Notes under the pieces: generated by a model
What the model saw: only the letters and a program-made list of their open reading frames with translations
Database searches by the model: none
What the model was told of the DNA's origin: nothing
Program-made: the position numbers and the translations under genes
DNA from: Trileptium ribeirensis
Taxonomy: Eukaryota > Nematoda > Enoplea > Enoplida > Thoracostomopsidae
NCBI GenBank assembly: GCA_030248225.1
Contig: JASANE010000458.1
Location: 22,922 to 86,921, forward strand
Reading direction: 5' to 3'
Length of the DNA: 64,000 nucleotides
Shown here: piece by piece, positions 11,073-24,995 of the stretch
Numbering within the stretch: the stretch's first letter is position 1
Layout: every line of letters starts with the position of its first letter

Positions 11073-14000
11073 ACTTTTCTTTCTTAGACATCTTAAATTT
11101 ATGTCGGAAGTAATGTACAATTACACAAAATTTTTTAGGCAAATACCTAAATTTTTCAGCAATGGTAGATTCTGCACTGACGCGGTTAGGCTTACAGCAT
11201 TAATTTCATTTTGTTTAGAACATTACTATACAATACTTTTGCGATCCCAATGAACATTTTACGAACAGCATGACGTGGTGAACATTGATGATGTGACACT
11301 CCATCATGTATTTTGTTTAATGACTTAGGTATTTGTAAGATACAAGTCAAAATAGAATAAGTTTTTAGCAGCCTAGATTCTGTGATAAAATGGAAATGGG
11401 TCTTTCCGGTTACATGCTTTAAAGATTAAAAATGGTCAGTTTTAAAGATATACGATTAGTTTTAATACCACCCGACTCAATTCGCCGAATTAGTTCATAA
11501 GAACCATTAGAACCATGTCCATTAGAACCATATTTATCATTTTTTTTATTTTTTGGGTTCCTAATGACCCATCCTTGGTACAAAATATGTTCAAAAAAAT
11601 TAATTTCTTCAAAAACATGTCTTCATATACGAGTTGGTACCTGAATAATAGGCTGAGTCAAAATCAGCCGAGTAATTTTGTTGGGTACCCGGCTTAGACT
11701 AATGGGTTGCCACTTTCAATAGGGTTAACTCGTTTTTAACTTATAAAACAACTAACATATTTTGATACCATTACCTTCAATTGTGAATACGGTTTCAATG
11801 GTACATAAAATTACACATTTGCTAAGGTATTATATTATGTTGGAGCTTCATAAACTGAAAAGATTCCAATAAATTTGCCTGGGTCTGGGCCTAAAATTTG
11901 ATTTTGCTATGCTGTCTCACTGCATGAGCGATTAACTGAGGGATATCACTTCCGAAGTCTATCCACCTAAGCTTACATCCACTGTACACATTTGACCTAG
12001 ATGATTACGCTGCAAGACCTGACTATAAGCAGTAATACTAAAAACGACTGATATAAATTATCAAATATTGCATGCTACTTTACAACTGCTCAGGAAAAGA
12101 CTGAGATCTATGCAAAGAAGAGCACTGAATAAAAAATTATTTGGCTGAATGATGACAGCTGCGACAAAATTTGATAGTTTAGGCGTATATAATGTAAATA
12201 CTGTAAATATCTATTTAATACTATCTTAATAATTTTTATTAAAGTGTAACAGCCCGTTCGGCCACCTTAAGATTGTTTTCACGATCTCCGCACCAAAATC
12301 AGCATAAAGCCACATTGGCACCTACATATCGGCTACAACACGACGCGCTGCATAGTGTGTGTGGTTTCAGTTTTATAAAAAAGTGTCCGTAAATTATACG
12401 GTATTTACTCATCGTTCCATTTTTATAAAAAGAGTCGTAAATTATCCGTATTTTAATGGTGGTTAATTTTTATAAAAAAGTGTAGTAAATTATACAGTAT
12501 TTAATTGTGGTTCATTTTTATAAAAGAGTGTTGTAAATTATACCGTATTTAATTCTGGTTCATTTTTATAAAAGAGTGTTGTCAAATTATACCGTATTTA
12601 TATTGTGGTTCATTTTATAAAAAAAGTGTCGTAAATTATGCCGTATACTATACCAGTTTCATTTTATAAGAAAAGTGGTGTAATTACTGTATATTAATTG
12701 TGGTTTTTCATTTTTATAAAACGTGTCGTAAAGTATACCGTATCTAATTGTGGTTCATTTTTATAAAAGTGTCGTCTACCGTGTTTAATTGGGGTTCATG
12801 TTAATAAAAATTGTCGTTAATTATTCCGTATCTAATTACTGGTTCATTTTTATAGAAAAATTCGTCGTAAATTACACCGTACCTAGTTGTCATTCATTTA
12901 TCCAAAAAGTGTCGTCAGGTAGACTGTATATGATTGTGGTTCGCTTTTTAAAAGTGTTTTGGTTGTACCATGCATTATCACTTGTTCGTTTTGTATTGCT
13001 CTTTGTTTGCCAAATCTTCCCAGGGACGAGATGTTATAATTCGAACAAATTAAGGAAAAAACTAAGCTGCTTCAACTGATTTGCAAGAGCTGCGAATGGG
13101 AACCATACCAGTAGCAAATGTAAGCCGCAGAATTTCCTAAATATGCCGCCATGACATGTTTAAATTTTGACGATAATGACCTTCCCTGAATAGGACGCCC
13201 CTGGCTGCACTAGTTCAAGTTAATAAGTTTATTAACACAGAAATAAAAATATCAAGTCTACTTGGTTTTAGCTACATGTTAAGCCAATGGTCACGGGGAA
13301 ATCGCCCAGTTAGCCAGAACAACTAGGCTTACGCCTACGGTAGGCTTCGAGCTTACAAAAAACGAGCGGAGACCGGTTTAATTTGATGGCCTGCACCCGT
13401 CTAGGACGGTATTAGCCGCGGGAAATAACCCGCGAGGACAATTTGGTCGAATATGGTTTGAGAACTTTTGTTGGATGCTGAAACCGCCCCGCGCAACGCC
13501 TGAACCTCGCTTGTAACGTATAAAAACGCAACCACTACTAACGCTAAGTTGGGTTATGACAAAGCAGAATCCGGCCTGTTACTTTCCATATCTATAAGAC
13601 AGACTCTATAAATATATATGTGTGTGTGCCCCTCTTGGACGACTATTTCAGGTAAAATCGCCTCGGTTTGTTAGCCCCTGATGTAGTATGTGACTGATGC
13701 AAATCCCCACCTTTTTGTTATCCTCGTTGTCCTATTCCCACTTTTGAACCCGTCAAAGCGATCCCTCGTTTTGTTCATAGTGACTAGGTACAGCCCAATG
13801 ACGTGCGTCAAACTCTCGTCCGAATCCCCGCTGATACGCTGCAGTCACGCAAAGTGCCCTTAAACCTCTGTTGCCAACCACCAGTGGGCACGAGATGGTT
13901 CCAGATTTTTTCTCTCAACTCCAAAATGGTCGAACCGCCCCTCATTGGGATCCGGCACGACGAGACATCTGTAAAGATGCCGGCGGGTCACGGTCCGCCT

Positions 14001-17000
14001 CCCCGTTAACCCGGGACAACCGGCGAAAGCGCCCCCTTACCGTAGCCTTTACTCTCTAATCGTTGTGATCTTAGCACCATTCTTACCCATGCCGCTCCGG
14101 CGGCGATATCACCCATCATTTGAATCGCCATTGGACGACGATTCAACGATGCCCGGCGGGGGCCAACCGTTAATGCAGGACAGCCCGCCAAGGCTCCCCA
14201 TACTAACATAGATCAGAACCTATAAGTGGATTCTGGCCCACTGCTACGTGTTTCCCCCTCTTGTTTGGTATCAATCGGCCCCGTTTTTCGTCCTGGGACC
14301 GAAATCACCCGTTCCTCGGAGGAGTCCCCCGGATTCCCCTTGCCCCGCTCCCTTCCACACCGTATTAGTGTCCTCGCTGTCCTTTTGTCTTCTTTGTCCT
14401 GGCTACTCTAACCGACGTTTTGGCCGGTCTTCTTCGTCGTCGCGTTGTTGTTGTTGCCGGTGGGTTCTAAGTATGTGTCTGCCTTGAGCAACCTTTCTGT
14501 CGCTAGGGACGCCGCTATGTCTACTGTGTGTAGTGTGTGTATTTGTATGTGTGTATCCATGTGTGTAGACATATATGTTTATATGTATGTAAGTATTATA
14601 TGTATATGTATATATATGCATATAAGGACATAACATCATGGGACGGACGGGGACGTGGTTCCAAAGCGTTAAATTTTAGAGTTTTACGGACGGACAAGAC
14701 ACAACAATTAGGACGAATGGGGGTGAATTTAGGGCCCTCCCGCGAACCCCTTAGGGGCGTTGGAGTAGGGCCCCTGACAAGTTAAGAGTACGCTAGGGTT
14801 TGTCCCGTCTCTAAGTACCCGGACGGGCGTTTTCCCCTTCATCAGGTTCCCCGGCGAGCTTTTGAAACATAGGTACTTGCATGAAAATCATTGAATTAGC
14901 TAGCTTCTTTTTAAATATTAGAATGCCCTTAGTGATCGAGGGTCATCTTAGAAGCAAAATTTAGCTAAATTGAGGAAAGACGGCCACTCGAGCACCACAA
15001 AGGCTGAGTGGGATGGTCGCCCAGAGTAGAAACAGGTTCAAAAGGGAAAGCGATCAAAAATCGAACAGATTGTCACGCTAATTGGGACTGAAGAAGGAAA
15101 TTGCGTGACCCGAAAGTATTTTTAATGGCTTTCCGTTAAGGTGGGACCGGAAGCTGTTTAAACGTTGTGAGTTTAGGATCCGATTTCGCTGGACATCCGG
15201 CGATAATTACGGGAAGATCAACCTCATAGTTTTACTTTTCTTCAAAAATCGGGACGAAAATCACAGATGGTCAACTTCCGAGTACTCGGAGGTTCAAATT
15301 TGATGTCGGCAAACCTGGTGAAAACCGAGACTGTATTCTTTAAGGACATCGACGGCTTACGGTAGCCGTCAAAATTTGAATTTCCGTAAGTGTCCGAGTT
15401 GGACACTGAACAAAAACTCGAAAAAGTGGGCGTCAAGAAATCGCCAACGATTGGACGGCGACAAAATCGCCATCCCACAATATGGGCGAAAATTTTGAGG
15501 CGACGACCAACGCGTCGACTCGTCGAATCAGTTGGAACAGCGATAGCACGGAGTTGGGTCGACTTTACTGACCGGCTCCGACGCATTATTTCGGTTAATA
15601 GTTTTAATGTAGCTCTGGTTTTTCACTTTTTGGTTTTGCTTCGGATCGACTCGATGGACGAAAGATTTCCGCGTAGATGTATACCTCGCGAAGGGGGTTC
15701 AGCTGGTGCTGCCCCAAGATCAACGTTAGTAAGTATGAGGAAGGTCTAGATAGCAGGGGTTTATTCCCGTAATTGAAGTGTAACAGGCCGTACGTTTAAG
15801 TACCCTCTGACTGTCGCCCCTCGCCCGTAAAAAGAACGTCTCCGTTCGGGTTCTAGCCCGCCGGTGCAAACCGAAATGCTAGACATAACCTTATCTGGAT
15901 CAAATTGTCTAAATCGAGTTCCGACGTAGGAAACGTTAGGCGGATTGGGGTACACTGGTACAGAGTGTTTTCTGAAGACTTGATCGTCGATTTCGAAGTC
16001 TTGATTTCCCATAGTATATAGGTTAGGCGCAACAAAAATGGACGCTTCTCGTCCAGATTTTACATGACTTGCCTCTTTTAGAGTTAGGATCGTCCAATTT
16101 TCCTGGGAGGCGACCACGGTAAAATTTCTAGACGTGCATGCCACAGAAATAGGACTCGTTTAATGGTTTTGCTATTATGGTTTCCAAATTTGTAGCATAA
16201 TCAATATTGTTCAAATCCCATGCCGTGTTTGGGCTTGAACGGAAACGCAGTTTAGGGACGGAGGACTAGCTTACCATTCAGCTTTAGGAATTCCCTAAAA
16301 TTTCTTTTATTTTACTGATCTAAGAATTTGGGTTCACAAAAAACAAAACAAATTCTAACTACGCCAATTTGATCTTAAGGTGTTTGCTGTCTACCCGCGG
16401 AATGTCGTTTAGAATTCGTCTCGACTTGGCTGTTCCAGCGGCTGGACTTAGAAACGCTTCAGGTGAATATCAGCAGCTTGTGTGGACTCAAACTGTTACG
16501 GAACAATAACGAAAAAATACTAAGGTAACTACCCTGACCTCCTTATGATCAAGAGGAGCTAGGGGAATAAGGCCCCCAGCCGTTCAAAAGTTAGTCGACC
16601 CCGCTTAGTGACAATAACGCTTCGTTTTTTGATAATACACCAGTTTTAAACCCCAAAAGACTACTTTAATAAAACATTCAAGTTTACCGGTGTACACTAT
16701 CGCATAGTGACATGGTCTTCTGTTTGGGACCAATGTTTCCAAAAATTAAACATAGTTAAATACGCTGACAACAGGCCCGAGCCTCATGATTCGTTCGTGT
16801 ACATCAAAGAGAAACGCTTTCGTGTCCCCGCAGTCCAAAATAGAAAAATCTATTCCCCACCCCAATCACACCACCTTTCCGTCTGGCCCTGGTCATCTAG
16901 CCCCAAACCGAGCAGTGCAAAACCCCTTTTTCTTCTTGAAGCGAGTTGATCCCTGAGTTTGGTTTGATTTTACTATTTATCCCTGAGTACCCGTTAGGCT

Positions 17001-17918
17001 ATGTACTATGTATGCCCAGATTGGGTTCTCTTCCCGCAGTTTCAGTGCTTGCCCTTTATTTACCAGCATCATGAGTTGATCCTGCACGGGGAATTTGAGC
17101 CCGCTGCAGTTTCATTAAACTTAAATATTCAGCCACAGAGATATAGGGACATCGACTATTAAGTCAATGATAACTCGACTGCACAACAGTGCAGTGGAGA
17201 CACTGCGATACTCCAGTGTACTCAGAAATTAGGATAGCGAACTAGAGAGAGGCAAAGAAGAACAACCGAAAAGAAAAGAGAAGAAGCAGACGCGTCGAGG
17301 GCAGACAGCCCTGCGTCTGGAGTTTCGAAAATGACCCTAAAGTTAGAGAATAAGGTCGGCAGGGCGCATACAGGTGCCGTCTATCGTGCCCCCGCCATCC
17401 TTACCACCAAAATTGGCGACATTAAGAATAAACAAATAATAACCCGGCTCGCCCATGGGGATAGCCAGTTATGCCTGAGAAATCACCTAGTGCTGTTTTT
17501 ACGCTACGATCAGCCCCCACCATTCGGAATCTGACGGATTATTCCACCCCCTCCCTCTTCTCTTGCTCTCGTTTCAGTCAGTCGTGCGACTTGATAGGCC
17601 AATTTACTATAAGGCGACGAAAATAATTGAGCGTGTTGGCATTTTGGCAGCCAGATATTTAGAACCAATCAATCGGCAACCCCATCCGCAGAGTGTCGTA
17701 CCGCCGCTCGTTTCATAATGCCCGCTGGATCGTGTTTCGATATCGTCACCGGTCGAGCTTGCATCCAGTCATAGGTCGCTGTATCACCTTTGACCCCGCC
17801 CTAATACCCGCCACTGCGTGTAGAGGACAGATGTCTGCAATGACACGCTTTCAGGAGCGTTTCCGAAGCGCTCGGCCCCCTGTTTTATCGCGCCACATAG
17901 CTGAAAAATCGCTAATCT
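11073..17918 (-). repeat. Giant inverted repeat 1, right arm (R)
   Basis: Reverse complement of L. It covers L from about 10350 out to about 3523 and then stops abruptly at the CGCTAAT word near 17917. It therefore lacks the outermost part found left of 3523. A 28-bp junction follows, and the next block repeats L in direct orientation from its position 4510. Confidence 0.85.
12365..12960 (-). repeat. 48-bp tandem array, inverted counterpart (in arm R)
   Basis: This is the same 48-bp unit read on the minus strand, with more indels than the array at 8470. Copy order cannot be matched one to one by eye. Confidence 0.8.
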
Positions 17919-17946
17919 AACGAAGCAGCGAGTGGTTTAGCCTGTA

Positions 17947-20390
17947 GAGAAGAAAAAGGGGTTTTGCACTCGCTCGGTTTGGGGCCTAGATGACCAGGGC
18001 GAGCGGAAAGGTGGTGTGATTGGGGTCGGGAATAGATTTTTCTATTTTGGACTGCGGGGACACGAAGTGTTACTTTCGCGACACTGGCTGACATGAACTC
18101 GGGCCTGTTGTCAGCGTATTTAACTATGTTAAATTTTTTGGACATTGGTACCAAGAAGACCATGTCACTATGCTATAGTGTACACCGGTAAACTTGAATG
18201 TTTTATTAAAGTAGTCTTTTGGTTTGAAAAACTGATCTGTCACGAAACAAAGCATTATTGTCACTAAGCGGGGTCGACGAAATTTTGAACGGCTGGGGGC
18301 CTTATTCCCCTAGCTCCTCTTTGATCATAAGGAGGGTCAGGGTAGTCACCTCGTATTTTCTCCATTCGTGGTTACGGTCAAGTTAGTTTCGAATGAAGGC
18401 CTGCCAGATTCATCTAAGCGTTCTGAAAACCGGGGTGGAACAGCCAAGTGAGACAACTACCTAAACGACATTACGCGTAGACAGCAAACACCTTAAGCTC
18501 AAACTGGCGTACTTAGAATTTGTTTCGTCTTTTGTGAACCAGATACTTAGCTCCAGTAAATAAAAGAAATTTTAGGGACTTCCTAAAGCCCAACGGAAGC
18601 TAGTCCTTCATCCTAATCTGCGTTTCCGTTCAAGCCCAAACACGGCATGGGATTTGAACAATCCACTTCGCTACAAATTTGGAAACCATAATAGCAAAAC
18701 CATTAAACGAGTCCCTATTTCTGTGGCATGCACACTAAACTTACCGTGGTCGCCTCAGGAAAATTGGACGATCCTAACTCAAAAGAGGCAAGTCATGTAA
18801 AATCTGACAGAGAAGCATCCATTTTTGTTGTGCCTTACCTAATACCACGGAGAAATGCAAAAAGGGGCTTTCGAATTGCATTAATAAGTCTTCACTACAC
18901 TCTGTACGAGTGTACCCAATGCACCTAGTGGTTATACGTCGGAACTCGATTTTACGAGATTGATTCCAGATAAGGTTATGTCTAGCATTTCGGTTTGGAC
19001 TGGCAGGTTAGAACCCGAACAATGTTATTACGGGCGAGGGGCACGCTACAGTAAGAGGGTATTTAAACGTACGGCCTGTTACACTTCAATTAACTGGGAA
19101 AATAAACCCCTGCTATCGCTTAAACACTTCCTCATCTTAACGTTGATCCTGGGGCAGCACTAGCTGAACGCCCTTAAAGTTGTGCATCTCCAGAGGAAAA
19201 CTCTCGTCCATCAAGTAGATACAAAGCGAAACCAAAAAGTGAAAAACCAGAGCTACATGAAAACTATTAACGGAAAATACGTGGAGCCGGTCAGTAAAGT
19301 TTACCCGAACTCCGCGCTATCGAAGTCCAACTGATTTGACGAGTCGACGCGTTGGTCGTCGCCTAAAATTTTCGCCCATATTGTGGGATGGCGATTTTGT
19401 CGCCGTCCAATCGTTGGCGATTTTTTGACGCCCACTTTTTCGGGTTTTTGTTCAGTGTCCAATTCGGGACACTTACGGAAGTCAAATTTTGACGGCTACC
19501 GTAAGCCGTCGATGTCCTGAGTAGTCGGCTTAAAGAATACAATTTCCCGACATCGATTGTGAACCTCCGAGTATACGGAAGTTAACCATCTGTGGCGTTC
19601 CGATTTCTCAAGAAAAGTAAAGCTGTCAGGTTGCAATTTCCCGTAATTATCACGAATGTCCCAGCGAAATCGGATCCTAAACTTAACGTTTAAACAGCTT
19701 CCAGTCCCACGCTTGATTCAAACTATTAAAAATTCTTGGCGGTTCCTTTCTTGGTGCCAAATTAGCCTGACGATCTATTCGATTTTTGATTGTTTAAATC
19801 TACAACCGTTCAACTCGGCGACTATTGACTCAGCCTTTTTGTGGTTCTCGACTTGCCGCCCTCCCAATTGGTTGATTTCTGGAAGATAACGCGCTAGTGA
19901 GACAGTCCAAAACATAAAAGAAGCTTGGCTGATTATCCACGATTTTCATGCAAGTACCTATGCTTTCGAAAGCTTCCCGGGATCAGATGAAGGAAAAATC
20001 GCCCGTCTCGGGACCAGAGACGGGCCAAACCCTAGCGTACTCTTCATTATAGGGGCCCTACTCCAACACCCCTCAGGGTCCGCGGGAGGGCCCTCAACTT
20101 CACCCCATTCGTCCTAATCGTCTGTGTCTTGTCCGTCGTGAAAATTGTACAATTTTAACGCTTTATATAAGCGATGCCTCGTCCGTCCGATCTTATGTTA
20201 TGTCCTTATATATGCATATATATACATATACATATAATACTTACATACATATGAACATATATGTCTACACACATGGATACACACATACAAGTACACGCGC
20301 TCACGCAGTGAGTCGGCATCCTCGGCACAGACCGAAAGGTCGCTCAGGATGAACGCGTATTAGGCTAAACCGCCACCAATGACAACGTAA
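17947..20390 (+). repeat. Direct partial copy of L (copy C)
   Basis: The block starts at AAGAAAAAGGGGTTTTGCAC, identical to the word at about 4510. It then follows L in order through the TTGTTTCGTCTTTTGTGAACC word (18520, compare 5090), the CGATTTTGTCGCCGTCCAAT word (19392, compare 5980) and the TA/CA microsatellite (20200-20290). It breaks off near L position 7000. It shows more substitutions than L against R, so it appears to be an older copy. Confidence 0.8.
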
Positions 20391-23030
20391 ATTCTGCTAA
20401 ATTTATAAGTTTTACGGACGGACTGGACACACATGACTAGGAAAGACGGGGGTAGGTTTAGGGCCCTCCCGTGGGCCCTGGGAGTTCCTGAATGGACCCC
20501 CGCTAGGTCAAAGGAAACCTGGGAAGGTGCTGCGCCCCCGACCCGAAAATCAGCTCATTCCCACCTTCGGTTCCCCCCTTCGGGACGTCCAAAGACGTCC
20601 TGTCGGGATATTTGAAAAGCCATTAGCTAGGAATGTTAGGAATGTTTGGCTTTATCTTGTAAGCCAACATATAAACGTGCAATGTTTGCACGTTTACCCA
20701 TGGGAGTGGTAGTAAGATTTAACCCCAGATGGACTCTTGTTAAGCTAAATTAGGTGATGGATGAGGCAGCTAACTCGCTAAATAGCAGAAATTTGGCCTT
20801 AAATCGACGAGTTAGCTGGGGGAAATTTGATGGATGAGGACCAGAAGACCAATCTATCCTGAAATGAGGACAGATTTCCAGCTTAATCCGAGCGTTTTGT
20901 AGGGAAAAAAGATTTGAAATTTTAAACTTGACGGTTGACCTAACCATTTGGTAGAACAGTTGGGGAGATAACAGTCGGTTCAGGATTAGGTAATAGATTT
21001 AAGAGATCTGAGTAATGATCTTCAGATGTATTCTTGACATAATTTTAAAAGTTACGCTGGAATTTAAGCTAAAACTCACAGATGATCGCCCTCCGAGTAT
21101 TCGGAGGGTTCAAATTTGATGTCGGCGATTTCGATTGAAGCCGACTCTCTCTAACGGGGACCCAGAGTTTACGATAGCTGTTGAAAATAAAATCTTGGGA
21201 ATTTTTCGATTGGGCGCCCGGGTTTGAACTTGAAAAAGTGGCGTTAAAAGACCATCGCCGATTGGATGGCGACAAAATCGCCATCCTTCAACATAGCTGA
21301 AAATTTTGAGGCGACGACTACCGCGTCGTCTCTTGGAATCAGTTCGACTTCGCCAACGCGGAGTTCGGTCGATTTTACTGACCGGCTCCGACGCTTGAAT
21401 TTATTGTATGGTTTCGCAGCTTCTGTTACTCTTTCGTGTTTCTCTTTTTTCGACTTGCGTTTGGAATGGGATTCGACCGACGGAGGACCCGCGTAGACAT
21501 CTTTCGTCTCGCGGAAGGGGACTAGCTATCGCTGTCCCGGATCAAATGTTGTAAGTCAAGAGGAGCTGCAAGAATATGGGGTTTATTTTCCCCAGACATG
21601 AATGTAACAGACCAAAATTTTAGTTCGCGATAGCACGATTTGTTCTCCATAATGTGACTGGACGTCCGCCTTTGGACGCCCCGCTTCCCATACCGATTTA
21701 CTGCGTTTTTACACGTTCCTTGACAAACCTCCTCGAGTCGAATTCCGTTTTGGGAATCGCAGGCGAGTGCACGGAGGGTATTAGGTTGTGAACACAAAAG
21801 TCGAAGTCCTTCTGATTCCCCGTGGTCATAGGTAAGGCAAATCAAAATGGACGCTTCTCGTCCATGTTTTACATGATGTGTTGCTCTTGAGTTAGGGTAG
21901 TTGAATTTTTCCTGAGCCGACCACGGTAAAATTTCCCCGACTATTTATAGGGACAGGCTTACTTGTTCATGGTTATGGTTTATAAATTTATAGCTTAGTG
22001 GACCGTTCGATGCTCATGCCGCTGCTTGAGCTCGGACTGACGTTGCAGTTAGGGACAGAGGACTAGCCTCTGTCGGGCTTTAGGAAGCCCCAAAATTTCG
22101 TTTATAACTTTGAGTTAAGTAAATTTGGGGGAATATAAAAGACTAAGCAAATTCTAAGTGATTTCAGCGTGAGCATAAGGTGTTGGCACTCCACAAGGAG
22201 CGATTTACATATGTATATTTTTGTACGATTTGCCGGTCTTCGGTTTGTTCTCTATGAAGAGGTCATTACTGACATTGAACAGGAATCAACCCCTGACTGC
22301 CCGAGCCCTCGACAACCCTACGATACTATTTGTTAGGATCTCCTACCGGATATGGCTTTACAATGGTTACCTCAAAATCGCCTCGGCGAGACTATTAAGG
22401 TTACTAAAGTTCAGTATCACATGCACGCGTGGTTAAGCTGTAGGAAACTCCCAGCCACTAAAATAAACCGACAGCACGGATAGACGCCTCAAGCGGCCGC
22501 CGTACACGTTTCCAAAGGCCCGCCAAGATGCTCCAGGTTTAAAATAAAATTGCTAGACCCACGTAGTAACAAAGACAAAATCACGACCTCTCGCGAATTG
22601 TTTTGACCCCAAACCGAGTAAGTGCAAAACCCCGTTTTCTTTTTAGAGCGACTTGATCGCTGAGTTTAGACACTTTTCTGATTTTTCTCTGGTTGCCCAT
22701 TAGGCTATGTACTATGTATGTCCTTGCTCTGAATTTTGTCGCTTTTGCCTCTCTCCTTTTTGCTTTCCCGTTCTATGTTTCGATCCTGCACGGGGAATTT
22801 AAGCCCGCTGCAGAGATTTCGGTACTAACCACTCGACTATCGAGTTCTGAGAAAATTCATTAAAATTTTAGTAATAACTCAACTGCACAATTTCGATAGT
22901 GCAGTTGAGACACTGTACAATTTCGACGCGTACAGTGTAATAAGGACATAGGATGAGATCGATAGAGAGAGGATAGAGAAAGAGAAGGGAGAAACGACAA
23001 AAGCGACACAAGAAAGGAGAGAAAAGAAAC
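20391..23030 (-). repeat. Inverted partial copy of L (copy R'), diverged
   Basis: It begins with the TTTTACGGACGGAC word that in R lies near 14685. It carries the TTTAGGGCCCTCCC word, the GGCGACAAAATCGCCATCC word (21267, compare 15457), the GATCCTGCACGGGGAATTT word (22782, compare 17077) and the GTGCAGTTGAGACACTG word (22900). It is clearly more diverged than R. With C it forms a second palindrome centred near 20390. Confidence 0.7.
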
Positions 23031-24379
23031 CGACCAGGCAACGCCGACCCAAAAAAGGGACGCAGATTGTTCCCTACGCCAAGACTAAACGCACCCTAGA
23101 GCGCAAACTCAGTCCCGATTATAGACTAGGCACGATCACCTGCTCGAAACTGTTAGAACCGCGTCGTTGGTCGCCTAGGACATCCTCCAAAACGGTAATT
23201 GCCCTTGCAGGCGACTATTTTGGCAGATGAAAATTCACTAGGGGCGACCCCGCTAAATGGTCAACCTGTGTCCCCAGCGAGTATAACGCAGTTCAGTTGG
23301 TATTCCACCACTAAAATTAACCGCATCGTCACGGGCCAAACATTTACGGAACTTCAGGAAATCATTTACGGAATTTCAGGAAATCATTTACGGAGTTTTA
23401 GGACAAGGGCAGGATCTCAATTCCCCGTGGACTGCTGGAGGCATCGAGAAAGGCGATTATCATTTATTATAAGGTCCGCCTTAAGGACGAAACGTAGTGA
23501 GGGACTTGATAAGAATACTAGGCAGTATTCGCGGGACTAGGACGACATCGGACGGAGCTTTCAACGTCTGACTACCAAGCTGACGCCTTGTTGGTTGTAC
23601 CATGAGCACCGGCACCTGTTCGCTTGTACTCTGAGTAACTATTCACACTTTACCGTTCCGTGACGAGTATCGTAATTGCTTTCATTGGTCTTACGGTGTT
23701 TTACCTTGTATTGTATATTCACGTTTTCGTACCCCGACTCATGTCCCTTTGTTTACTGAAATCATACGGTAAAAGCAACGAACCCCCTTCTTTTCCTGCA
23801 CAACCGTTGCAATGCGGATAACCCCGCGTGTGATTAAGAGCGAATTTCGAAGCACGCCAGAACACATAACCCGAGCTATGGCTGACTTAGTTAACGTCCT
23901 GCACTGGACATCTCGGGGATAGATTTTGGCCCGGTATTTCCGGGAACGCGTTCGCTCGCACCGCCCCGCCCCCGTTTGGACGCGGACAGGGAAATGAACG
24001 GGTACGACTGTTTCAACCTTTATTGGCTTTGATGATCCTCTAATTGCCCGTATATATCTTGATAGTGTAATGTACGTTATGAATAAAATCTTGTAAATCA
24101 GACGATGTGTCCCGCGTTGTTGATATCTTAGCGTCATAAGTGCGTCCTAATAGACGGGCCAACCCCGCGTGCCACGGCTTGATGAAGGGAATATTCCAAG
24201 CACTGACACGTGCGGTTCGCTCCACATATTTGTGCTCTTACATAATGGAATTCTAGCGAGAATGGTATATCGAATTGTCCACCGATCTTACTCGTGAAAT
24301 CAATACACGCAAACCAAAGATAAAATTTACTAGGAAAACTTTATTGCCAACCATTAATATCACTAGGTTGTCGGGATAC
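23031..24379. other. Unassigned stretch with a short tandem repeat
   Basis: Between R' and the right outer repeat I see two open frames without recognisable motifs: 23199-23540 plus (113 codons) and 23739-24137 minus (132 codons). Inside the first is a 22-bp unit, CATTTACGGAATTTCAGGAA with variants, repeated three times at about 23340-23402. No function can be given. Confidence 0.4.
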
Positions 24380-24862
24380 CAATTATATAGTCCGACGCTA
24401 AACGTTTCAGGTCATGTCGTAACCCTGTGGGGGCCACATAGGCTACACCAAAGAAAGTGTTTGACTAGGGACAAACTAATCAGATCTCAGAATTTACCTG
24501 GTAAACTCAAATTATCACGCGTTTTCACTTTAAATTGCGCTGAACAAAACAACTTCCGTTAGGTTAGGCTAGGGAATATCGGTTTGACATTATGACCTGT
24601 GAGCAGGTTTCGGTGTCAACCTCCCTGGGGGACCTCAGTGATCATACCAGGATACTAGACACGTGCGCAACCAATCGGGCGGGGTCCGAACACACCCCGT
24701 GAAGCGCGCCTGCGGCCTGCTAAGCTCCGTAACTTCTTGGGTCTGACCAAGAAACGTGGCTAAATCGTAAAACTTAGGGTCCACCCTTGAGGTTATGATA
24801 GCCGGGGTCGTATGGGCATCGTGTTAGGAAGTTGCGCCATGCAGCTGCGTCACCGTTATTAC
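24380..24862 (-). repeat. Outer inverted repeat, right copy
   Basis: Mirror of 2537-3020, ending in GTCACCGTTATTAC. The sequence beyond (24863-24995) has no similarity to the R2-like ORF that adjoins the left copy. Confidence 0.7.
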
Positions 24863-24995
24863 ACAACGAATGCACGCAGCAGCACTACTCAAGCGTAATG
24901 GAATCTTCGGAATGCACAGTCCGTGTATTGGTAACAGCTATAGCTGCATCGAGTGAAATAGTAACTATCGTTGGACTCTAGTATTAGTTTAGCCA

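Noticed and set aside
15390..15749. 119-codon plus-strand open frame and the 114-codon frame opposite (15242-15586)
   Set aside because: The counterparts in L, C and R' do not keep either frame open, so there is no sign of protein conservation.
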